Assembly: GCF_000315915.1 (NCBI RefSeq)
Contig: NC_020185.1
Location: 930,001-994,000, forward strand
Reading direction: 5' to 3'
Source: Henningerozyma blattae CBS 6284
Taxonomy: Eukaryota > Ascomycota > Saccharomycetes > Saccharomycetales > Saccharomycetaceae
Length of the DNA stretch: 64,000 bases
In this document: positions 36,525-47,503 of the stretch, in pieces
Layout of the letters: each line of letters opens with the position of its first letter
Numbering within the stretch: the stretch's first letter is position 1
Program-made: the position numbers and the translations under genes
Notes under the pieces: generated by a model
What the model was told of the DNA's origin: nothing
Seen by the model: the letters and a program-made list of their open reading frames with translations, nothing else
Database searches by the model: none

Positions 36525-39500
36525 TTATTCTTGTAACATATCATCAAGTAGATCAGTTTTACATTTTGATAAATCGAGGCTCTTCAATTGGAACATAGTA
36601 TTGTAACTGTTTATTGTGATATTTTTAAAAAATGATCCTAATTCAGAATATGTTTTAATTGAATGAATATTAGATAGTAAAGGTAAGTACTCATTCAAAT
36701 GTAGTGAATTATCTGTTGGTTTAAATCCTTTAAATGGTTTAGTTTCGCATATCTCATCTGAGAGGGCCATATATGGTTCAGTCTTGGTTAGACAATTTAT
36801 GGTATCAATAATAAATAGCCATTCATTTGTTGCATCGAAATCCTCTACATTCATAGCTAAAATTAGATCTAAAGATTTACAGGTTTGAAATACGGATGTA
36901 TGATCTATTGAACCTTGCAATTGAAGAGCTTCATAAAATTCTTGTAAATTAGTTTGTAGACAATAAACAATAGATGACCAATAATCATTAAAATGAGAAA
37001 TTGAAAATTTTAATAATAATGCTCTTAGTAAAATCCAGCACTTAGACCTTAATACAACTTCTTTAGAAACTAAATACTGGCAAGTATAATTAATTAAAGA
37101 TTGAAATTGTAAAATAAAAAAATCATCAGGGCAAATTGTGACTAGATATGCAATTCTGGTAATATTCTTACATTTATTTTCCAGTTCAGAAACGTTCCAT
37201 GAATTAAAATTCAATAAAACAGGGGTGACACTATTGTTTTTAGAATCAATCAATAAAAGTAAGTCATTTAATATACGAGATTTATTGTCAGGATACTGGC
37301 ACCAATCTGCAAATAATATCCTCCATTCTTCTAATTTTGCTAATGTGAAGAATTTTTTGTCATCTTCAAATAATTCATTTATTAAACTTTTCCAAATTTT
37401 TACTCTTTCTGCAGTTTTGGATAGTTCAATGCACATATGTAGAACATGTGTCGGGATAACTTCTTCATTTTTCCCTCTAATGAACGGTATTATGCACTGT
37501 GATACAATACTACTTAGTATGCCATTATACTTATCACTTCCAACAGAATCGTTAGAAACATACTGAGCTTGAGAAAGCAAATAAATTAAATCATCGTATT
37601 TCTCAGCTTGGGGTATTGTCTTATCCTGTAGATCAGACAAAGCAGTTGGTAAGTATTTTAAGAAATTTTCAGATATTTCTCTATTAACAGTTTTTTGTTC
37701 AGCAAAAGAAGTTTTGTAAACTTTTTCTGAAACTAGAGCAAATAATTTCAATATCTTTGTTGCTACTGGATTGTAATTGCTATAATTATTAATCACCTCT
37801 TTAATGAATATAATAAATTCGTTATAAAAATCTTCAACACTTGCATTCTCTAAAGTATCAATATAATCAAATAAAAATACTAGAATTTTTTGGCCTGAAA
37901 TTTTATTTAACAGTGTAGGTTCGAAACGGGTATTCCTGTTTCCAGACATAGCACTTGTCGTAAAATTATTAAATTTAATAGTGGAACTCTTGTTATATCT
38001 CACAACAATACTGTATAAGAAATATGGAACTGTTAATTTGGGTCTATTACCATCCAAGGCGCGAATTAAAACAACTGCGGTTTCATTTTGATGTCCATGA
38101 ATAATTCCTTCAAGAACTTCAAGAGGTTCTGCTAAAAATAATTTTTCCAATAAACTTTTTGTTCTGAATTTTAATTTATAGGAAGTATGACTTTCCGTTT
38201 CACTTACAGCACGACTATCGTTGCCAAAAGTTGAATGAATCCAACACCAAACATCAATGCAAGAATCAATAACTTGTTTAAATGATTGAATAACCACATC
38301 ACGCTCACCCTGGATTTTAGTTAATAGCTGAGAGTTATCTGTCGAAAAAACATTGGAAACAACTGATTGAAGAAAATCACTACCCCTTGAACCACTGGTT
38401 GCTAGATAACCATCTCGTTGATCTGCTAACAATCTTGCATGAGCAACATCAAGCAATTCTTCTAAACCATTAAAAAGAAGGATAATTGACTGATAGTTTC
38501 CACCACTAACCTTTTCTGCTTCAAAAAGTTTTTGTAAACAATTTACCATTGACGCAGTTAGTGGAAGGATCATTCTAAATATAGACTCTTCAAAATATAC
38601 AACACTTTCTGATAGTAATTTCACATATGATGCAAGTATCAATGGGGTATCCATCGTAGCGCTACTCGTAACTAGATAATCAATGTATTTTAAATGTGTG
38701 GTATTATCATTAAATATATCTAATTTGATACCCTTAACATGGGAAAGGCGTAACACTTTGGAAACAATATTTATTAAAGAAACTGCCATTGATTCTGAAT
38801 CTATATCACCAAGAGACACATAATTGGATGACATTTGTAATAGTGAGATCACAATAACTCTAAAATTCATTTCAGTACCATTCAGCAGATGGTCTAATAG
38901 CAACAATACACTTCTAATACTTCTAGCATTGTTATTGTTTTTCATTTCTAAAAATTTTAGAATTATTAATAAAGTATGGTTTTTAAAAGTAGAAGTATCT
39001 TCTTTATTCCAGATGGATAATGTTGGAGAAATGGATAATTCAGTAGAAAATACTTCGATAATTTGGCCTTCATTTGTTACCAATACATTTAATAAACTTT
39101 GAATTCGATATGTAAATTCATCCATATCATCTTCCCCTACCAAACTATCTCTTGTCCAAAAGTCGAATTTAATTAATTGATTTACCAAAAGATCGAATAA
39201 TCTATTAATAGTTTTAGATTGTTTTAGATTAAGCAGCCATTTAGAAACATATAAGTAATGGGGGTTATTCTGATCGAAAAGTTCATCTAATATTAATTGA
39301 AGTGGTTTGGCAAGAATACCACTATCGTTATCAAAATGTGACCAAAGTAGTTCAATAGCCTTTAATTGTTTTGATATATCTGATTCTTGAACAAATGCAT
39401 GAGCTAAAGCAGCTTCGACATAAACTATTGGTATATTACGAATTAAAGCCTGCATTCCTTTAACTGCCTTTAGTTGTTTATGAGGTCCAACTATATAGGG

Positions 39501-41576
39501 CCATAAAGCAACTGTAATAGACCTTAATAGCTTTGTGGAAGAAATTAAATCTATTCTATGAGCCAAATAATTGCTATACAACGAAAGTATACCAAAAACT
39601 GCTTGACCTTCGATAGTTGCAGAAGTTAGTGCTTCTGAAACCCCATTTAATAATTGATCTGTTGACCAATCTTCAGCAATTTCCTTTTTGTTATTTTCCA
39701 TTGTTGGAATTTTATCCAGGATTCTAATAAAAATATTACACGACTCATATACCCTGGATGAATTTTTTAGGTTCTCAAGAACTATAGTATGGATGGCCTT
39801 TACTGTCAAAAAAGATAGATTCTCCGTTGAGAATGGTAAGGATAACTCTATTAGCTTCTCAGATTCCTGAATTTTTGATGGATCAGAAACACTTATATAA
39901 TAATCCATAATTTTTTCTAATGTATTATTATTGGTAGTTTTATCAGAAAATTTTAAAGTAGAATGAGTTAAAGGTAAATATGCCCTTTCTGGAATTGAAT
40001 CTAATAATTGCTGACAGATTGAATATCGGTTAGAAGCTCCCTTTTTAAATTCTATTGTAGTATCTGATATATTTGATATTGATAACAAGGCTAGTAATAT
40101 CATTGGTAAATGACGAACAATAATTTCTTCATCTGTAGAAATGTTAAATCTAGTAAGGATAAAATTCAAAAATTCGAAGTCTTTTGTACTCATAAACCAT
40201 TGGAAAACTTTACCCCATATTATATTGGTTTCAACAGCATCAAAAAACGTTCCAGCGACTTTTAATATTTGCTGATTTTCAGAGAAACGTTGAGAGCCTA
40301 AAAGAAGTGGAATGAACATTTCAGGAATTATTGCTGATCCAATTTCCCATCTATCCATAACCGCTAAGCAAATATTAAATGCAATATTTACAGTTTCTTC
40401 TGAATTAACTAATTCTTTCAAGCCTTCTATAACAATACTCAGTCCAAACATAGAAAAAAAGTCGGATGTACCTTCATTTGATTCAATGTCTTCAGATGTC
40501 TTATTTCTTTCCTTTTCTGAGAATGACCTTCCTGTAGAAGTTGATGACCCCAATAGCCAATTCCAAACTCTTCTATTTAGTGACATATCTTTGCTTAATG
40601 TAGTTTTCAAAGTTGTCATAATCAGGAGTTTCACATCTTCTCTAGTTGATATATTTTGTAAGATTGGAGAATCTAAATGCAGTCTTTGTAATAACAAGTC
40701 CAAAACACCTCTTTTAATTAGTAAATCATTACCTTCAGTTAATGAAGAAACCAAACAACGGATCAATAAGGTCGTATCTGGGGTAACAAGGTCTTTAGAT
40801 TCTGGTAGTAAAACGGAAAATGTCTTTTCCTCTTTGCTTATATCTTCTGGAACACCTTCATTATTTTTCTTCTTCAGTTCAGCAAGTAAGTGAGGCACAG
40901 CGTTCAAAGATGGAAATCTTTTGGTAAGCCAAACTAACCCACCAAGTCTACGACCTTTATTCTTTATCATAATTAAGAAGCAAGTTTGCCAAAATAATGA
41001 ATCATTATTAATTTTCTTTAATAGATCTATTAAATTCATAGTTAATGGTTGAAATTCACTACTTTCGTCATCAATACCAGGTAATAAACTTGCTAATAAA
41101 GGTCTAATCAAAAGCGTTAATGTTTCTTTAGGTAGTTGAACCAAATGTGAATCATATAACTCTATCAAATGAGATTTCACTGACATTGACGCGTATGACA
41201 TTAAAGGGAGAATACCAGGCACCCATATATTACATTCTTTTGCTAAAGTATCTTGGCCAATTTTGGTAAAAATAAAAGTATATACTTCTAATGTTTTCTG
41301 ATGGACACCTGCTGGTAAATTTGGAGATAAGGAGGATGTTAATCGTCTACTAACTTGATAAGGAGATGGAACATAATATTTTACATTATTAAATTGTGGT
41401 TTCCAACTTTGAAGAGCTTTTAATAACTTTCCCAAGCTTGCAATGTAATCTGCCCACTCTGTAACAGAATCAAAATGCTCCAAAGCTCTTTGGACATTCG
41501 AATGAAATTTCTTTTGCTTGGAATCTAATTGCTTGCTGTTTGAATCAATTGTCAAAGACTTTAATGGTAATGACAT
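36525..41576 (-). CDS. DOP1: Dop1, Dopey-family endosome/Golgi trafficking protein
   Basis: Very large Dopey-family protein (1683 aa; S. cerevisiae 1698) that works with Mon2 and the flippase Neo1 in endosome-to-Golgi traffic. The N-terminal Dopey domain is strongly conserved, for example FDSVTEWADYIASLGKLLKA and VHQKTLEVYTFIF, followed by ECNIWVPGILPLMSYASMSV. The remainder is helical-repeat-like with no membrane span. Only the ATG at 41576 fits the family N-terminus (MSLPLKSLTIDSNSKQLDSK). It ends convergently with MTQ2. Confidence 0.96.
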   Translation of the reverse strand: MSLPLKSLTIDSNSKQLDSKQKKFHSNVQRALEHFDSVTEWADYIASLGKLLKALQSWKPQFNNVKYYVPSPYQVSRRLTSSLSPNLPAGVHQKTLEVYTFIFTKIGQDTLAKECNIWVPGILPLMSYASMSVKSHLIELYDSHLVQLPKETLTLLIRPLLASLLPGIDDESSEFQPLTMNLIDLLKKINNDSLFWQTCFLIMIKNKGRRLGGLVWLTKRFPSLNAVPHLLAELKKKNNEGVPEDISKEEKTFSVLLPESKDLVTPDTTLLIRCLVSSLTEGNDLLIKRGVLDLLLQRLHLDSPILQNISTREDVKLLIMTTLKTTLSKDMSLNRRVWNWLLGSSTSTGRSFSEKERNKTSEDIESNEGTSDFFSMFGLSIVIEGLKELVNSEETVNIAFNICLAVMDRWEIGSAIIPEMFIPLLLGSQRFSENQQILKVAGTFFDAVETNIIWGKVFQWFMSTKDFEFLNFILTRFNISTDEEIIVRHLPMILLALLSISNISDTTIEFKKGASNRYSICQQLLDSIPERAYLPLTHSTLKFSDKTTNNNTLEKIMDYYISVSDPSKIQESEKLIELSLPFSTENLSFLTVKAIHTIVLENLKNSSRVYESCNIFIRILDKIPTMENNKKEIAEDWSTDQLLNGVSEALTSATIEGQAVFGILSLYSNYLAHRIDLISSTKLLRSITVALWPYIVGPHKQLKAVKGMQALIRNIPIVYVEAALAHAFVQESDISKQLKAIELLWSHFDNDSGILAKPLQLILDELFDQNNPHYLYVSKWLLNLKQSKTINRLFDLLVNQLIKFDFWTRDSLVGEDDMDEFTYRIQSLLNVLVTNEGQIIEVFSTELSISPTLSIWNKEDTSTFKNHTLLIILKFLEMKNNNNARSIRSVLLLLDHLLNGTEMNFRVIVISLLQMSSNYVSLGDIDSESMAVSLINIVSKVLRLSHVKGIKLDIFNDNTTHLKYIDYLVTSSATMDTPLILASYVKLLSESVVYFEESIFRMILPLTASMVNCLQKLFEAEKVSGGNYQSIILLFNGLEELLDVAHARLLADQRDGYLATSGSRGSDFLQSVVSNVFSTDNSQLLTKIQGERDVVIQSFKQVIDSCIDVWCWIHSTFGNDSRAVSETESHTSYKLKFRTKSLLEKLFLAEPLEVLEGIIHGHQNETAVVLIRALDGNRPKLTVPYFLYSIVVRYNKSSTIKFNNFTTSAMSGNRNTRFEPTLLNKISGQKILVFLFDYIDTLENASVEDFYNEFIIFIKEVINNYSNYNPVATKILKLFALVSEKVYKTSFAEQKTVNREISENFLKYLPTALSDLQDKTIPQAEKYDDLIYLLSQAQYVSNDSVGSDKYNGILSSIVSQCIIPFIRGKNEEVIPTHVLHMCIELSKTAERVKIWKSLINELFEDDKKFFTLAKLEEWRILFADWCQYPDNKSRILNDLLLLIDSKNNSVTPVLLNFNSWNVSELENKCKNITRIAYLVTICPDDFFILQFQSLINYTCQYLVSKEVVLRSKCWILLRALLLKFSISHFNDYWSSIVYCLQTNLQEFYEALQLQGSIDHTSVFQTCKSLDLILAMNVEDFDATNEWLFIIDTINCLTKTEPYMALSDEICETKPFKGFKPTDNSLHLNEYLPLLSNIHSIKTYSELGSFFKNITINSYNTMFQLKSLDLSKCKTDLLDDMLQE

Positions 41577-42103
41577 TTTACAATCGTAAGCAAACTAATC
41601 AATAACTCCTTAGTCTTTCTAGTTTGATTTATACTTTTCAATAAGTGCCTACCAGACTAAGATTATATAAAAATTTATTATCTGAATTTAGTGCTAGAGT
41701 TTAAATAATTGTCATATATAAAGAATTTGTTATACAATTATGAAACTTATATTACGTAGACCTGTCTAACATATACAAAATTTATTATTATTATAATAAT
41801 AAGCAAGCGAGATTTTCTTAAAAAATTGGCGTAGTACATTTATTACCACGTGAAAAATAAAAAGGTTGTGAGTCCCTATAAAATCATGAAAGGAGTAAAA
41901 CAACAAATCAATAGCCATATTCCAGTGAGGATGTTATACAAATTTAATGAGTGAATAAATCTTATTAATGGATAATTTCTCTACAAAAAGAAAATTTCCT
42001 ATTAATACGGTTCATTGTTTACAAATAAAAGAATGTCCTTTGGCTGCCTATCGATTCAAAATCTTGTTAGTACAACTCTAGTTGTAATTACTTAGTCTTT
42101 GTA
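41577..42103. other. DOP1 upstream region
   Basis: About 530 AT-rich bases between TML25 (3' end) and DOP1 (5' end). It contains CACGTGA at 41847-41853, a possible Cbf1-type site about 270 bases upstream of DOP1. Nothing else was recognised. Confidence 0.45.
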
Positions 42104-42790
42104 TTAAAATATTAGGCATTTTCTAATAAAGGATACCACTTCATTTAATTCATCAGGGCATGTCGTATGACCCATTCCAGGGTATTCGTGAAATTTGTAG
42201 TTAAGTTTATACTCTTCAGAAAATACCTTTTCTGCATGTTTAGCCACTTCAAATGGAACTATTGGATCTGCATCACCATGTCCATGAAATATAGGGGTAT
42301 TAATATTGTTATCGTTTTTCATTTTTGTTAACGTCTCAGAGGAAAGACCACTGAATCCAGACAAAGCGAAAAATCCCCCAATTTTATATTTCAAAACTAG
42401 GGAAGAGGCTAATACTAGTGCAGCACCTTGTGAGAACCCTCCTAATATAATATTTGATGGTTCAATACCGCTGTCAATTTGTTCTTTTACATACGTTTCC
42501 ACTATTCCCAGCGACTTGGAAAAATCTTCTGAATCAATAGATTCATGAGTTATATTCCAATCCTTAATATTGAACCAAGATGGCATTATCATATTACCAT
42601 TCGCTAGTACTGGCATATTAGGTGCATTTGGAAAGACAAAATTTGTATGATTAAATTTTGAATCAGTTACCAAATAATCTGATAAGAAACTCCAACCACT
42701 CCCTGTATCACCGAGACCGTGGAATACAATAATAGCATTTTTGGCAGGTAAGGCTTTTGCAGCAACTCTAACAGCAGATAAATGTGACAT
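42104..42790 (-). CDS. TML25: Tml25-type acyl-protein thioesterase
   Basis: Alpha/beta-hydrolase that removes palmitoyl groups from proteins (ortholog of YLR118C and APT1). I place the start at the ATG at 42790, giving 228 aa (S. cerevisiae 227). A longer open frame to 42829 would begin with TTG, and the extra residues are not family-like. The oxyanion/nucleophile elbow GGFSQGAA places Ser120; the acid lies in HGDADPIVP (about 171-179) and the base is His208 in GMGHTTCP. The early FHGLGDTGSGW motif is conserved. It has no signal peptide, so it is cytosolic. Confidence 0.95.
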   Translation of the reverse strand: MSHLSAVRVAAKALPAKNAIIVFHGLGDTGSGWSFLSDYLVTDSKFNHTNFVFPNAPNMPVLANGNMIMPSWFNIKDWNITHESIDSEDFSKSLGIVETYVKEQIDSGIEPSNIILGGFSQGAALVLASSLVLKYKIGGFFALSGFSGLSSETLTKMKNDNNINTPIFHGHGDADPIVPFEVAKHAEKVFSEEYKLNYKFHEYPGMGHTTCPDELNEVVSFIRKCLIF

Positions 42791-43248
42791 TGAAATATGT
42801 GAGTTTGTTATTTTATAAATATCTTTCAACTTCGATTACCTGGTTATTTCACTTCCTCCATATAATTTGCTGAGTAAAGAAGATACTATCTTGAATTCAA
42901 ATCAATGATTTACCACTTTATTATATAATTTTCAATGAAAAGAAAAAAAAAGACTAATTTTGCGATGATACTATCTATATCTGAGCTAAATTTGGATTTA
43001 TATTTAAACTACAACCGGCTAGCTAATATTATTTATTACCTTGACAAAAAATCGGCGCGTTCCGAATAGAAATAATAATGATATGGATTTAAATGATGAC
43101 TATTTCCTTCAATAATAATACAAATCTATTTAAGTAATCTGAATAGTTCCACGACGTCCTTTAATATAATATTGTATTATACCTTCTATGAAGCAATGAG
43201 AATTTATATTTATGCCCTAGAGAATGTCCAAGGGAGGTATGATTTGGA
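42791..43248. other. Intergenic region TML25-PEX7
   Basis: About 460 AT-rich bases with the TML25 promoter and PEX7 3' end. SRN2, expected next to PEX7 in ancestral order, is not present. No other gene is seen. Confidence 0.5.
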
Positions 43249-44337
43249 CTACTCAAAGGCATTCCAAATGAAAACTTTCCCATCCCAAGCTGTCGAAGCT
43301 ACAAACCCAGGTTGGCCCCAAAGACTCCAATCAGCACCAAGAACAAATTCAGTATGTTTATTAAATTTATAACGGCATCCTTTCCCTGGTTCCGTACTAT
43401 TTGTTTTCCAAACTTGTCTAGTACCATCATGACTAAGATCTTGCCATACGCGGCACGTAAGATCGTATGAAGTTGTTAAAAAATAATTGGAATGATGTGG
43501 TGACCATAATATCTTTCTAATTGCTAACTCATGAGCGTTTACGACTTCATTAGTACAATTATAAGAACTAATATCTGCAAACATATTATGTGGCTTGTTT
43601 TTAATCATTCGAAGGTCCCATATCCTTATAGCCTTGTCGACGCCGGCGGAAGCCACTATGTAACTTCTATATTTATTATAATCACAGGATAATGTCTCAA
43701 GACCTGAATGAGCAAGAATACTATTCTGTTGATTAGGCTGTCGAAGATCAAAAAATGTTAAATAAGAATTTCCTGAACAACACATGGCCATATTAGGATC
43801 ATGTGGGGAAAATAAGGCTTGGTATATGCAATCTTTATTCTTTGAATTTCTTTGTAAAGCTTTTGTTTCGATATGTTCGCCAGTATGACCTAAAGATCGG
43901 TTATTACGCAAGGTAAGAACACTTTCACTTCTTGCACAATCCCATATTTTCACTTTCCCATCCCATGATCCTGATATAAAGGTTCTTCTAGTCAACATAT
44001 TCCAATTACAGGAAAATACTTCACTATAATGTTCCTTATATATCTGAATTTGTTGAAGTTTATTTGTAAGGTCGAATAAAGTAAGAGTACCATCACCCTG
44101 TGCAACCAATACCTGAGTGGGATTAATTTCACTCCAAGCTAAATCAAATAAACAATCATTAGTAATCACTGATGCACTTTCTTGCATCTGTCTATTTCCT
44201 GTTAAATTAAGAATAGACAGTTTCCCTTGACCTGATAGACCATAATTTGCACCTGAAACCACTGCAATTTTTGAGTCAAAGAAGGGAGAATATTGTACAC
44301 CGTACCCACTGAATCCATTTAAATTGAATTCTAACAT
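43249..44337 (-). CDS. PEX7: Pex7, PTS2 peroxisomal import receptor
   Basis: WD40 protein that binds PTS2 signals in the cytosol and, with Pex18/Pex21-type co-receptors, delivers cargo to peroxisomes. It is 362 aa (S. cerevisiae 375). A single beta-propeller covers the whole protein. Family-specific sequences include GYGVQYSPFFDSKIAVVSGA, HYSEVFSCNWN, FISGSWDGKVKIWD, ASAGVDKAIRIWDLR and the C-terminal ASTAWDGKVFIWN. The start MLEFNLNGFSGYGVQ fits Pex7 orthologs. Confidence 0.95.
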   Translation of the reverse strand: MLEFNLNGFSGYGVQYSPFFDSKIAVVSGANYGLSGQGKLSILNLTGNRQMQESASVITNDCLFDLAWSEINPTQVLVAQGDGTLTLFDLTNKLQQIQIYKEHYSEVFSCNWNMLTRRTFISGSWDGKVKIWDCARSESVLTLRNNRSLGHTGEHIETKALQRNSKNKDCIYQALFSPHDPNMAMCCSGNSYLTFFDLRQPNQQNSILAHSGLETLSCDYNKYRSYIVASAGVDKAIRIWDLRMIKNKPHNMFADISSYNCTNEVVNAHELAIRKILWSPHHSNYFLTTSYDLTCRVWQDLSHDGTRQVWKTNSTEPGKGCRYKFNKHTEFVLGADWSLWGQPGFVASTAWDGKVFIWNAFE

Positions 44338-44842
44338 TGTAATTGTATTAAAGATTTTCTTGACTCGTGTTTTCCAAGTTAAAGAAGAATATCAATAGAC
44401 TTATACGCTGGTTCATTCTCGAAATTCAACTTGTTACAATTGAATAAAACAATTTAGATTGTTTATTCCGCATAATATAAGAGGAAAATATTTTATCAAT
44501 CTCATCCAATTTGTTCTTTGTGCTTAACAAAATCGCCCTTATGGTTTTGGTATATTTCTTCATTATCGCCTTTCTTCTCCAATGCGGAGCATCGGCCATT
44601 ATCGATGTTATAATTTCCTATATTTATTTTATGACACATCTGTAATTATTGTAGAACTAAAAAATATGATCGTAAGATATTATGAAATTAGGATGATAGG
44701 ATTATAATATATATATATATAATATATATTTAATGAACCATATACGTTACAGGATATATATAATATTCATTTTTAATGCTATAGAAAAAAAAAATGCATC
44801 AAGTGAATGATGATATGCAAAAAAACATAATATAAATTTAGA
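44338..44842. other. Intergenic region SAN1-PEX7
   Basis: About 500 bases, with TA-rich runs at 44708-44732. It holds the PEX7 promoter. No gene is seen. Confidence 0.45.
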
Positions 44843-46939
44843 TCAAATAGATGGATCATTGGTATCTGTATTAGGTATATTCTCCTGTTCATTGGAATCA
44901 TTTGTCGAGGTGGCAGTTGCTGGTGTGGTATTTGTTTGAGTATTGTTTTGGATATTTGATTGATTTATTTCATTATTTTCATTTCCATGAAGATTTACTG
45001 TTCTTACTTCACCATCTTGACTTCTATAACTTGCTACACCAGTGGTAAAAATTGTATTTGGGGGATTTGACACTACATTATTTGTCGTATTGTTTATGTC
45101 GGTAGTATCAGCATTTCTATTGTTTCCAGATGCAGACATTAAACTGGAAAGTAAAGAGGTCATTCTGCCTGGAAGTGAAGTGTTGTTATTATTAGAACTA
45201 TTTGTTGTATCATTTGAATCATTATTCGAAGTATTTTGTTCTTGTGTATTAATTCTATCAGTGGTATTAAAAACATGATTTAACATGGATCTTAAATGAG
45301 AATAATTTGGAGTGCCATCGTTTGTATTTTCAGATGTTTGGGTATTTCCATTGCTATTCGCATTAGTTGAAGCAGTATTGGAATTTGATCTATTTGGTGT
45401 CATTACTGTGTTAGGTCTTTCACCATTGTTTAAGGAAATAAATGTTACTGGAATTGGAACCCAACGGATTCCGGAAACATTTGTAGAATTAGCTGGTGCT
45501 CCTTCTGTAGAAGTATTATTTGTGGTTGAGGAATTATTTGATTCTTGATTATTGCTTTGAGTAGGTGGATTACGAGGAAGAATGTTTGTAGGTCTTAAAA
45601 TAACAATACCTGATCTTGACATAGAAAACGTATTTGAATTAGCAGAGTTCCCCATTGGTAATGGCCCATTGGTGGAATTACCAGTTTGAGAGGAGGAGGG
45701 GTTTGTCGTATTATTATCTGAACCTTCTGTAGGAGTGTTTGTTTCTGAGTTCAAATTATGATTGTTGTATAAGATTCTACGTATTCTTTCAAAAGCTTCA
45801 TTTGAATTTGCATCGTTTTGGATATTATTCTCCACAGTTGGAGTTTCAACAATTTTCTTTCTACACAACGGGCATGAATTTTTTAATTTAGACCACTCAT
45901 ATAAACATGAACGACAAAATATATGTTTGCAAGATAATTGGACTGGTGAATTATGATATTCATGTTTCTTATTTTCATCTGGTGTAGATGAGGTTGGAAT
46001 TGTTGAATCCATAGAAGATGGGGCTACAGTAGTCAATTGTGTAGTTTCATTGAATTGTGCTATACCATTATCAACAGAGTTTGTAGAAACTGCTGTAGAG
46101 TTTGATTCTGTGGAATTTGATTCCATAGATCTTGGTTTCTTTGCTTTTGAATCTTCCAATCTATCCAAATCTCTTGATCTTTTCTTGGAAAGCGTAGCTG
46201 ATGGTTCTTCTTCATACGGTTCCATGCATATACTACAAAGTTCAGTTGAAGTAGGTAAAGAGTTTAATTTTAAAATGGATAGGTTTTCAAAATCTTTTTG
46301 AGATATACCATTACTCTGAGTCATTATATCAACAAATCGACGTGTAGCTAATTCTGCAGCAACAGATATCACTGATTCCAAAGTATCTGAGGGAGTTGAT
46401 ACCGGAACGTCTCTAAAGGAAAGAACCAGAGTTCCATTGGCCTGTCTATTTGGGATATTATCAGGCGCCAATTGTGATCCATTACTAGTTCTATCTGGTG
46501 TTTCACTTGTACTAGAACCATTTAAGGCAGTAGACGGATTAAAAGAGAAATTAGAAGCCATATTATTACTAGTGGTTAGTCTGGTCTGAGGATTTAGAAG
46601 AGAGTACTGAATAGATACAGTGATATTTCTAGTATCAGGATGATCAGGATTAATCGGTATATTTGTGGAAGATAAATTGCTTGTATTTGTGGCAGTACCT
46701 TGATTGCTGGTATTTGAATTGTTTGTATTGCTATTATTATTTGAATCGCTTGAATCACGAGTTGTAGCATTTACAGTACTTGAAACATTCTCATTAATTC
46801 CAAAAGAATTGTTATTCAGTTGATTATTTAAAGTTAAAGGGGTGCTGCTTGAAGCATTAGTGGTTGTATTATCATTGTGTGGATTTCTTGAGGAATCAGC
46901 CTCATTGGAATCGTTATCATCTGCCTGTCGTGTACTCAT
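44843..46939 (-). CDS. SAN1: San1, nuclear protein-quality-control E3 ligase
   Basis: RING ubiquitin ligase that marks misfolded nuclear proteins for degradation. It is 698 aa (S. cerevisiae 610). The RING is split: CSIC at 235-238, then about 98 residues, then CKHIFCRSC (Cys337-His339-Cys342-Cys345) and CPLC (356-359). The insert carries a likely bipartite NLS (KKRSRD, KAKKPR). Both flanks are very rich in Asn, Ser and Thr and look disordered, which agrees with San1's known use of disorder to bind substrates. The extra length is low-complexity Asn/Ser. It lies beside PEX7 and a yapsin as in S. cerevisiae chromosome IV. Confidence 0.93.
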   Translation of the reverse strand: MSTRQADDNDSNEADSSRNPHNDNTTTNASSSTPLTLNNQLNNNSFGINENVSSTVNATTRDSSDSNNNSNTNNSNTSNQGTATNTSNLSSTNIPINPDHPDTRNITVSIQYSLLNPQTRLTTSNNMASNFSFNPSTALNGSSTSETPDRTSNGSQLAPDNIPNRQANGTLVLSFRDVPVSTPSDTLESVISVAAELATRRFVDIMTQSNGISQKDFENLSILKLNSLPTSTELCSICMEPYEEEPSATLSKKRSRDLDRLEDSKAKKPRSMESNSTESNSTAVSTNSVDNGIAQFNETTQLTTVAPSSMDSTIPTSSTPDENKKHEYHNSPVQLSCKHIFCRSCLYEWSKLKNSCPLCRKKIVETPTVENNIQNDANSNEAFERIRRILYNNHNLNSETNTPTEGSDNNTTNPSSSQTGNSTNGPLPMGNSANSNTFSMSRSGIVILRPTNILPRNPPTQSNNQESNNSSTTNNTSTEGAPANSTNVSGIRWVPIPVTFISLNNGERPNTVMTPNRSNSNTASTNANSNGNTQTSENTNDGTPNYSHLRSMLNHVFNTTDRINTQEQNTSNNDSNDTTNSSNNNNTSLPGRMTSLLSSLMSASGNNRNADTTDINNTTNNVVSNPPNTIFTTGVASYRSQDGEVRTVNLHGNENNEINQSNIQNNTQTNTTPATATSTNDSNEQENIPNTDTNDPSI

Positions 46940-47503
46940 CAGGAGCTATTTCTTAGAGTTGGCTGCTTAGTGAAAGGCTCTTATATCGTCGACACTATTA
47001 TATTTTATGTTTTTATATAGATGGAGATAAGTTGATCCAAGTCGTCAGTCTTTGAGAATGAGTTTACCAGTCACACAATATCCCATAACCTTTAGTAAGC
47101 GGGAATATGACGTTTACTTTTTTTCATTTAAATTTTTAAGATCGGGCGGAAACAAGGCCCGTTTTGAGATAACAGGAAAAACATTACAAAAGTAATAGTA
47201 GGAAATAAATGAAATGTGCAAATATAAATATTTTTTTATCTTACATATATATTGAAAAGAAAATATATATATGTATATGTTTATGTATATGTATATGTAT
47301 ATGTATATATATATTTATATATATATTTATGTGATATTCTGTACATAGTAATAGTCTTCTAAACATATATGAACGAAAATCCTATTTGGACGAAGTAATC
47401 TCTAATAATGATCATTTCTCTGCAAGTATAAAATATGAATATGTGAAGATTGGGGTATGAAAAAGAAAAACAACAGTATATCAAGAGTATTTTTCATAGT
47501 TAA
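46940..47503. other. SAN1 upstream region with TA/TG microsatellite
   Basis: About 560 bases. TATATG-type repeats span about 47240-47335. There is one 11/11 ARS-consensus match at 47003-47013, weak evidence in this base composition. No gene is seen. Confidence 0.45.

Noticed and set aside
42791..42829. N-terminal extension of TML25
   Set aside because: It would start with TTG, and the residues do not resemble the thioesterase family; the ATG at 42790 gives the family length.
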